A stretch of DNA of 56,025 bases from Sphingobium sp. D43FB (GTDB taxonomy: Bacteria > Pseudomonadota > Alphaproteobacteria > Sphingomonadales > Sphingomonadaceae), in contig NZ_NMUA01000028.1 of assembly GCF_002312805.1 (NCBI RefSeq), forward strand, positions 1 through 56,025, written 5' to 3'. The notes under the pieces are model-generated. The model saw only the letters and a program-made list of their open reading frames with translations. It was not told the origin of the DNA and did not search any database. Shown one piece after another: positions 50,643-56,025 of the stretch. A program made the position numbers and the translations under genes. The number at the start of each line of letters is the position of its first letter. Positions within the stretch are counted from its first letter, which is position 1.

Positions 50643-51674
50643 CTACAGCGTCGTCACACCCTCATTCAACCGCACCACCGTCTTGCCCGTGGTCACGCCC
50701 GACATCAGGTTAATGAAGGCACTCGGCGCATTCTCGATGCCCGTGGTCACATTCTCCTGCGCGATCAGCGCGCCCGACCGGATCCATTCACCCAATTGCG
50801 CCTCGGCCTCTTCCAGCATGTCGAGATGCTCATAGGCCAGGAACCCGCGCATCGTCACCCGGTTGACCAGCACCTGCCACAGGTTGCGGATCGGATAGGG
50901 TTCGTCATGATTATTATAATTGGCCATCATGCCGCAGGTCACGATCCGCCCGAAGGCCGCCATGTTGGGCAGCATCGTATCGAGGATCAGCCCGCCGACA
51001 TTGTCGAAATAGACGTTCGCCCCGTCGGGACAAGCCGCCTTGATCGCGGCATCCAGGTCCGGCTCGGCGCGATAGTCGATCGCCGCGTCGATGCCGAAGG
51101 TCCCCGTCACCAGTTCCGCCTTGTCCTTCGATCCGACGATGCCGACCGACCGGCAGCCCGACAGCTTGGCGACCTGGCACCCCACGCTGCCGACCGCGCC
51201 CGCCGCCGCGCTCATGACGACGGTGTCGCCCGCCTGCATCTCGCCGATCCGCTTCAACCCGACATAGGCGGTGATGCCCGACCAGCCGAGCGCGCCCATA
51301 TAGGCGGTCAGCGGCACGCTAGGGTCGACATGGACATTTTCGATCGCGAAATTGCCGGGGTTCAGGATCGAATATTCCTCCCACCCGACAAAGCCCCGGC
51401 CATAATCGCCTTCCTTGAAGCCCGGATTGCGCGACTGGATCACCCGGCCCAGCACCATGGTCGGGATGATCCCGCCGATCGGCGTTGCGGGCAGATAGCT
51501 GTCGTCGCGATCGTCCAGCATCCCGCGCACGGCCGGATCGATAGCGAACACCTCGTTCTGGATCAGGATTTCGCCCTCTTCCAATGCGCGCACCTGCCCT
51601 TCGACAAGGCGAAAATTCTCCGGCACGGGCACGCCATGCGGGCGCGAGGCAAGGACGATCTGGCGGTTGAGCAA
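50643..51674 (-). CDS. MDR-family NADP-dependent oxidoreductase (CurA/PTGR-like), distal copy
   Basis: 343 residues from a TTG at 51674 that follows GGAGAA at 8 bp; no ATG gives the family N-terminus (LLNRQIVLASRPHGVPVPENF). Rossmann loop VVMSAAAGAVGSVGCQVAK, AIDYRAE, NVYFDNVGGLILD and CGMMANYN mark the same enone/enal reductase family as the gene at 38780. The AIDPAVRGMLDD segment is standard. It closes the catabolic cluster on the right and probably reduces an unsaturated ketone or acyl intermediate. Confidence 0.9.
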   Translation of the reverse strand: MLNRQIVLASRPHGVPVPENFRLVEGQVRALEEGEILIQNEVFAIDPAVRGMLDDRDDSYLPATPIGGIIPTMVLGRVIQSRNPGFKEGDYGRGFVGWEEYSILNPGNFAIENVHVDPSVPLTAYMGALGWSGITAYVGLKRIGEMQAGDTVVMSAAAGAVGSVGCQVAKLSGCRSVGIVGSKDKAELVTGTFGIDAAIDYRAEPDLDAAIKAACPDGANVYFDNVGGLILDTMLPNMAAFGRIVTCGMMANYNNHDEPYPIRNLWQVLVNRVTMRGFLAYEHLDMLEEAEAQLGEWIRSGALIAQENVTTGIENAPSAFINLMSGVTTGKTVVRLNEGVTTL

Positions 51675-51781
51675 GGCGGTTCTCCAGCTTGGGCGCGCGT
51701 TGGGCGCGTCTTTGACCCGGCTATGCCCTGCCCCACCGCCACGCGACACTGGCGAAATGCACAGCTGCCCGTCGGCAAAAT

Positions 51782-51901
51782 CCTCCCCTGTAAGGGGAGG
51801 TGGCTGGCCGCAGGCCAGACGGAGGGGTGTCACGCTCTCGATAGGGTGACACCCCTCCACCACCCGCTACGCGGGCGGTCCCCCTCCCCTTACAGGGGAG
51901 G
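51782..51901. repeat. REPIN-like element, copy 3
   Basis: Runs from CCTCCCCTGTAAGGGGAGG to CCTCCCCTTACAGGGGAGG, with GGAGGGGTGTCACG...GGTGACACCCCTCC inside. It is the most complete copy, with perfect outer hairpins. It occupies most of the otherwise empty 51675-52021 gap; I saw nothing else there. Confidence 0.92.
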
Positions 51902-52021
51902 ATCTTGGTAGGCTCCGCACAGCATCATGCAGAAACTACAAACGCCATGTTCAAAAAGAAAGCGCGCGAAGCCGGGTGGCTCCGCGCGCTCCAGGAAGTC
52001 GCGCTATGGGAGAGGGGGAGA

Positions 52022-53359
52022 TCAGCGCGAAGCGTATTGACGGCCTTTGCTGGCGACGGCCCAGCGTTGCGGCGTTGCGCCCGGTGCGGCTTCGCGCACG
52101 AAACATTGGCCGCGGCGCGCCTGCACGATGCGGCAGGCGCTCAGGGCGTCGGCGCGGCTGGCAAAGCCGCTGATCGCCAGGCGGTGGAAGGTCTTGCCCT
52201 TGACGGTCGCCTGGCTGGTCAGCACGGGGAATGCCGACAACATCATGTTGCCGCCCGCCATCTGCATCCATTTTTCCTTGGCGATGCCCGCACTGTCATA
52301 GGCACCCAGCTGGACCACCCAATTGCTCGCGCCATTGGCGACCGGCTTGATGAAGGCAACCTGCTGCATCCGCGCGGCAGGAGTGGCGGCGGGCTGCGCC
52401 TTGGCGCGGGACTTGGGCGCGATCCGCTTGCCCGACCGATCCTCGATGATGAAGTCGCGGACAGCGACCCGTACAGGCTTGGGGCTGGCCTTGATGACCG
52501 GTGCCGCCTCGACTACGGGCGCGGGCGCAGCCTCTGCGATCTGCACCGGGGCCTGCGTCTCGACGACCGGCATCGGATCGGCCTGCGCCATCTCCACTGG
52601 CGCAGCAACGGCGGATGGTGCCGACAATGCCAGCGCCACCGGCTGTCCCCTATCATTAGAATCGATCGTCACGCCCATCAGCGCCGCGACGCGCATCGGC
52701 GCCAGCGAAGGCTCCGCAATCTGCGCCCAGTCGGAAATGCGCTTGTTCGCGGCCAATGGCTCCATGTCCATGCCCGCGACCATCCGCGCATCCTTCCAGC
52801 GCCCGGCCAACGCATAGGCATAGGCCAGGTTCTGGCGCGTCCGCGCTGTAGCGGATGGATCATGGATGGCTTGCGACAATATCCGCACGCCTTCCTGCGG
52901 GTCGCCAGCCATCGCCATGGCCAAGCCATAGTCACCGGCCGGAACCGTAGAGGCGTTCGTCACCAACAGGTTGCGCGCGGCGTCCGACCGACCCTGCGCC
53001 ACCTGCACCAGCGCCAGGCTGACGATCGTGCCGACGTCGCCATTGCCCAGCGTCATCGCATCGCTCAGTGCCGCTTCCGCCGAGGCAAAGCGCCCCGCCT
53101 GCACATAGGCGCGGCCCAATAGCTGGCGATAGGTGGCATTGTCAGGGGCGAGCTGCACGGCGGCTTCGGCGGCGGCAACCGCCTTGGTCGCGTCGCGTGA
53201 TGCCAGCGCCTTTTCCGCAATGGCCGCCTGCTTGGCGGGATCACCCTTGGGCAAACCGACCGATGCCGAGGGACGGAAGGCCGCCCCGGTACAGCCCACC
53301 ATCGTCGTGGCGACGAGCAGCGATGCGATCGCCGCCTTGCCGAATGTCGTGCGCTTCAT
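52022..53359 (-). CDS. TPR and SPOR domain lipoprotein
   Basis: 445 residues from ATG 53359. The signal peptide ends in a lipobox (ATTMVGCTG), predicting a lipid-anchored envelope protein. Residues about 45-190 are tetratricopeptide-like helices (AEKALASRDATKAVAAAEAAVQLAPDN). A long Ala/Pro/Val-rich linker (about 235-345) follows. The C-terminal SPOR domain (WVVQLGAYDSAGIAKEKW to ACRIVQARRGQCFV) binds peptidoglycan stripped of stem peptides at division sites. It is downstream of the parA and RHH genes on the same strand, so a link between division and segregation is possible. Confidence 0.88.
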   Translation of the reverse strand: MKRTTFGKAAIASLLVATTMVGCTGAAFRPSASVGLPKGDPAKQAAIAEKALASRDATKAVAAAEAAVQLAPDNATYRQLLGRAYVQAGRFASAEAALSDAMTLGNGDVGTIVSLALVQVAQGRSDAARNLLVTNASTVPAGDYGLAMAMAGDPQEGVRILSQAIHDPSATARTRQNLAYAYALAGRWKDARMVAGMDMEPLAANKRISDWAQIAEPSLAPMRVAALMGVTIDSNDRGQPVALALSAPSAVAAPVEMAQADPMPVVETQAPVQIAEAAPAPVVEAAPVIKASPKPVRVAVRDFIIEDRSGKRIAPKSRAKAQPAATPAARMQQVAFIKPVANGASNWVVQLGAYDSAGIAKEKWMQMAGGNMMLSAFPVLTSQATVKGKTFHRLAISGFASRADALSACRIVQARRGQCFVREAAPGATPQRWAVASKGRQYASR

Positions 53360-53374
53360 ATGCCTACCCACCTT

Positions 53375-53896
53375 CTATGCCTTGTCGCCGCGCATCTGCG
53401 GCAGCTGCTGAGTCAGCCGGTCGATTTCCGGCAACGTGTCGATGAAGTCATCGAGCGCCTGCGTAACAATCTGTTGCGCCGACCGTCCTGTGACGGCGCA
53501 GGCAAGGCGCAGTTTCAAATGGCGTTCAGCCTCCAGCCGCAACGTGAAGGCGGCCTTGCGGCCCGGTGCCGGTGTCGGCGCGGACGCGGCCTTCTTGCGT
53601 GGCGCAGGTGCGGCCTTGATCCGTTCGGCCAGTTCCTCGCGCGCCAGCACGACCGGCGGCACAGCCACGGGCGCCGTCATCGGCGTCAGGCCGATCGCGA
53701 CCGGCGGTTCCTCGACCGGGCTCGGCACCGGCTCCACATCGAAGCCCATGTCGTTCCAGCCCAGATCATCCTGCGGCACCGCATTGCCGACGGTGCGGCC
53801 AAAGCCCATCATCGGGCGGCGCATCGCGGGTTGCGCGGCACCCTTGCGCGCGAGCAGGCCCGACGTCAGCGATGCGAGCGGTTTGGGTTCGGCCAT
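53375..53896 (-). CDS. Hypothetical protein with ribbon-helix-helix-like C-terminus, ParA partner
   Basis: 173 residues. The N-terminal 95 residues are low-complexity and Pro/Ala-rich. From about 130, the segment AAFTLRLEAERHLKLRLACAVTGRSAQQIVTQALDDFID has the strand-helix-helix pattern of MetJ/Arc (RHH) DNA-binding proteins. It starts 14 bp after the parA stop on the same strand. Small RHH proteins such as ParG act as DNA-binding partners of ParA, so a segregation or positioning role is suggested. Its centromere-like target is not evident here. The ORF extension above 53896 overlaps parA and is rejected. Confidence 0.7.
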   Translation of the reverse strand: MAEPKPLASLTSGLLARKGAAQPAMRRPMMGFGRTVGNAVPQDDLGWNDMGFDVEPVPSPVEEPPVAIGLTPMTAPVAVPPVVLAREELAERIKAAPAPRKKAASAPTPAPGRKAAFTLRLEAERHLKLRLACAVTGRSAQQIVTQALDDFIDTLPEIDRLTQQLPQMRGDKA

Positions 53897-53910
53897 GACG
53901 CCTGCCTCCC

Positions 53911-54630
53911 TTACTGGCCGATCACGCGGCGGCCGAAGCCCCCGCCGGTCGGGCGAGCCGCGACGGTGCCGACGCTGCCCTGGGGCACGGAAAAGACCGT
54001 GCGGCGAAAATTCTTTTCCAGTCGATCCGACACATAGGACCAGAGCTGGACCACTTCGGCGGCGGAGCGCCCCTTGGGGTCGACCTCCATCACCGTGCGT
54101 CCATCGATCATCGACGCGGCGAAATCGGTGCGGTGATGCAATGTCACCGGCGCGACCGTGCCATGTTGCGACAGGGCGACGGCGGCTTCGGATGTGATGC
54201 GCGCCCTGGGCGTCGCGGCATTGACAACGAAGAGCAGCGGCTTGCCCGCCCGTTCGCACAGATCGACGGTCGCGCCCACGGCACGCAGGTCATGCGGGCT
54301 GGGCCGCGTCGGCACCACGATCAGTTCGGCGACGGAGATCACGCTCTGGATCGCCATGGTAATGGCGGGCGGCGTGTCGATGACGGCCAGTTTGAAACCC
54401 TGTTGGCGCAATGTCTCCAGGTCGGCGGCCAGCCGCGCAACCGTGGTCTGGGCAAAGGCTGGATATTCCGCCTCGCGCTCATTCCACCAGTCGGCGAGCG
54501 AGCCTTGCGGATCGATGTCGATCAGCACGACGGGACCGGCGCCTGCCATCTGCGCCTGCACGGCCAGATGACCCGACAAGGTGGTCTTGCCCGATCCGCC
54601 TTTCTGCGACGCCAATGCCAAAATCCGCAA
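53911..54630 (-). CDS. ParA family ATPase
   Basis: 239 residues. The deviant Walker A QKGGSGKTTLSGHLA, switch LIDIDPQGSLADWW and Walker B-like LAVIDTPPA identify a ParA/MinD-type ATPase. VVPTRPSPHDLRAV and the later VNAATPRARIT are usual ParA features. A TTG at 54630, preceded by GGGGGGA at 6 bp, gives the standard N-terminus (LRILALASQKGGSGKTT); a longer frame begins at 54681 without a good ribosome site. It is not the chromosomal parAB pair, since no ParB follows; an RHH-like gene does. It may position a cargo or plasmid-like element. Confidence 0.9.
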   Translation of the reverse strand: MRILALASQKGGSGKTTLSGHLAVQAQMAGAGPVVLIDIDPQGSLADWWNEREAEYPAFAQTTVARLAADLETLRQQGFKLAVIDTPPAITMAIQSVISVAELIVVPTRPSPHDLRAVGATVDLCERAGKPLLFVVNAATPRARITSEAAVALSQHGTVAPVTLHHRTDFAASMIDGRTVMEVDPKGRSAAEVVQLWSYVSDRLEKNFRRTVFSVPQGSVGTVAARPTGGGFGRRVIGQ

Positions 54631-54831
54631 CGAATATCCCCCCAGAAAATCCAGTTCCGGTCGGGACTGCCACAACTGCACCTAAAAATTGGTTAACCCA
54701 CGCGCTTCTTTGCTTGGGGCGAGGACTGGTCCAGCCAAGTCCCACCCGATCCTGCGTCTCTTATGCTAACGTGAATTTAACCTTGTTTGCGCATCACCAG
54801 CGCAAAGCTGTTCGCGCGGGAGCATGGGACT

Positions 54832-55854
54832 ATGACGTATCTTTGGAAGAGCATGGCGCTGGGATGCCTGATCGGCTTGGCCGCGCCAGCGATGGCCGAC
54901 GTCAAGGCAGGCGTCGACGCTTGGCAGCAGGGCGACTATGCCAAGGCGATCGCTGAGTGGCGGCCGCTGGCGCTCGCGGGCGATCCCGATGCGCAGTTCA
55001 ACATGGGCCAGGCCTATAAGCTGGGTCGCGGCGTCCAGCCCGACCTGACGGCCGCGCTCGACTGGTATCGCAAGGCCAGTGCCCAGGGCCATTTGCGCGC
55101 CGAGGATAATCTGGGCCTGCTGATGTTCCAGCAGGGCGATCGCGCGAACGCCATGCCCTTTCTCCAGCGCGCGTCGATGCGCGGCGAACCGCGCGCGCAA
55201 TATATCGTCGGCACGACCCTGTTCAACGGCGACCTGATCGGCAAGGATTGGGTGCGCGCCTATGCGCTGATGACCCGCGCGTCGGCATCGGGCCTGCCGC
55301 AGGCGGCGACCAGCCTGACCGAGATGGACAAGTTCATCCCCGAAGATCAGCGCAAGCAAGGCCTCGCCCTGGCCGCCAGCCTGGAGAAATCGGAAAAGAC
55401 GGGTGCGCTCGCCGCTGCGAGTCCTGCCCCGGCCAAGCCCGCGCCGGTACGGTCCGCCACCTCGGCGGTGCGGACGACGGAATTGCCGCCCTCGACCATC
55501 AATCAGCCTGCCCCGGTTGCCACGCCGCCAGCGCCCCGGCCTGCGCCCAAGCCTGCGCCGCAGGTTGCGGTCGCCAAACCCGCGCCGCGCCCGGCACCCG
55601 CCATCCCCGACCCCGCCGCGTCGGGCGGCTGGCGCGTCCAATTGGGCGCGTTCAGCGAAGATGGCCGCGCCCGCGCGCTGTGGAACCAGATGACCGGCAA
55701 GGTCAGCGGCCTGTCCGCCTATCAGCCCTATCTGGTCAAGGCCGGCACCGTCACCCGCCTGCAGGCCGGCCCCATCGCCAGCAGCAGCGACGCCGCGCGC
55801 CTGTGCGCGAAGATCAAGGCCGCCGGTGCGGACTGCATGCCCAAGAAGATGTAA
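54832..55854 (+). CDS. Sel1-repeat and SPOR domain protein, exported
   Basis: 340 residues: signal peptide (ALGCLIGLAAPAMADV), three to four Sel1-like repeats (GDPDAQFNMGQAYKLGRGV, GHLRAEDNLGLLMFQQGD, GEPRAQYIVGTTLFNG) to about residue 165, then a Pro/Ala linker (about 190-265). A C-terminal SPOR domain (GGWRVQLGAFSEDGRARALW to LCAKIKAAGADC) follows. It likely binds septal peptidoglycan in the periplasm. It diverges from parA with a 200-bp promoter region, so two SPOR proteins flank the ParA/RHH genes. The ATG at 54832 is preferred over 54787. Confidence 0.88.
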   Translation: MTYLWKSMALGCLIGLAAPAMADVKAGVDAWQQGDYAKAIAEWRPLALAGDPDAQFNMGQAYKLGRGVQPDLTAALDWYRKASAQGHLRAEDNLGLLMFQQGDRANAMPFLQRASMRGEPRAQYIVGTTLFNGDLIGKDWVRAYALMTRASASGLPQAATSLTEMDKFIPEDQRKQGLALAASLEKSEKTGALAAASPAPAKPAPVRSATSAVRTTELPPSTINQPAPVATPPAPRPAPKPAPQVAVAKPAPRPAPAIPDPAASGGWRVQLGAFSEDGRARALWNQMTGKVSGLSAYQPYLVKAGTVTRLQAGPIASSSDAARLCAKIKAAGADCMPKKM

Positions 55855-55902
55855 TATTCACCGGCGCAGAGCATGACCCACAAGACTCCTCCCCCTTGAG
55901 GG

Positions 55903-56025
55903 CAGGGGAATCGCATATGGGCTTGAACGATTGATCGAATGGGATTCTTGGGTGGTCTCCATAGTTGGAGGCGACCGATGGATGATTTTTCCGCATATTT
56001 TGGGGAAGTTGATGATCCGCGCGCG
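55903..56025 (+). mobile_element. Right-hand insertion sequence terminus (ISAs1-like), truncated by window edge
   Basis: Mirror image of bases 1-123. The terminus CAGGGGAATCG at 55903 follows CTCCCCCTTGAGGG, the left half of a REP-type palindrome, so this copy also entered a hairpin tip. The transposase starts at 55978 and runs off the right edge. Confidence 0.75.
55978..56025 (+). CDS. Transposase N-terminus (partial), ISAs1 family-like
   Basis: Identical 16 codons to the left-hand copy, with the same GGAGG ribosome site. The two transposases point outward from the segment. Only the N-terminus is visible, so family assignment is provisional. Confidence 0.65.
   Translation, partial: MDDFSAYFGEVDDPRA

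Noticed and set aside
124..51901. CRISPR array suggested by recurrent palindromic repeats
   Set aside because: The repeats are tens of kilobases apart, vary in length, have no regular spacers and no cas genes.
1..56025. Reading the whole window as a composite transposon
   Set aside because: The segment holds essential core genes (dnaA, rpsT, thrS, infC, coaBC, dut) in common alphaproteobacterial order, so it is chromosome between two IS copies rather than a mobile unit.

Overview
The window looks like a chromosomal segment of a high-GC alphaproteobacterium of the Sphingomonadaceae (Sphingobium, Novosphingobium or Sphingomonas type). The evidence is three TonB-dependent receptors in 56 kb, the LppC-like/rsmI/yraN/gshB neighbourhood, thrS-infC, a plant-type class II DAHP synthase, a GMC/acyl-CoA dehydrogenase/Rieske catabolic cluster, and many short extragenic palindromes. 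The first 127 bases and the last 127 bases are exact reverse complements. Each end carries the terminus and first 16 codons of a transposase that reads out of the window and looks like the ISAs1 family. The segment is therefore bracketed by two inverted copies of one insertion sequence.

Layout. 0.3-8.2 kb: xerC, a low-GC orphan gene, dedA, gshB, yraN, rsmI, a divergent LppC-type lipoprotein, a dicarboxylate-type symporter and a periplasmic cyclophilin. 8.2-18.3 kb: dnaA, rpsT and mutM on the minus strand, then a tightly packed plus-strand run ubiE-ubiB-mntA-hepT-coaBC-dut-(secreted protein)-MoeB/HesA-DsrE. A HEPN/MNT toxin-antitoxin pair is wedged, by stop/start overlaps, between ubiB and coaBC. 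A three-gene membrane protein/HTH/small protein operon faces that run. 18.5-28.9 kb: thrS-infC (infC probably starts at AUA), a TonB receptor with a Fur-like site, msrA with a 50-codon membrane gene, aspartate aminotransferase, pabC, pabB, a DUF983 protein and a thioesterase. 29.0-34.4 kb: a TonB receptor behind an 11-bp-period direct repeat that looks like a PHO box, followed by an NPP-type phosphodiesterase and a cytochrome b561-YceI fusion. 34.4-38.8 kb: ompW and hemN diverging around an FNR/FixK-like site, two small secreted proteins and class II DAHP synthase.

38.8-51.7 kb is a catabolic island. It has a five-gene minus-strand operon (kinase-like APH protein, VOC protein, ACAD10/11-like acyl-CoA dehydrogenase, GMC oxidoreductase, MDR reductase), a divergent TonB receptor, two Rieske oxygenase alpha subunits with a Glu in place of the usual bridging Asp, an SDR dehydrogenase and a second MDR reductase. 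I infer uptake and oxidation of a hydrophobic or cyclic substrate, with a hydroxyacyl-CoA step handled by kinase plus dehydrogenase. The substrate cannot be read from the sequence. 52.0-55.9 kb: a ParA ATPase, a ribbon-helix-helix-like partner, and two SPOR-domain envelope proteins.

Repeats. Three copies of a roughly 115-bp REPIN-like element, about six copies of a CCGTTCG...CGAACGG palindrome (one lying in frame inside coaBC), and one further palindrome type are scattered through the window. Both insertion sequence copies sit at the tip of a REP-type hairpin. I saw no tRNA, rRNA or CRISPR array.
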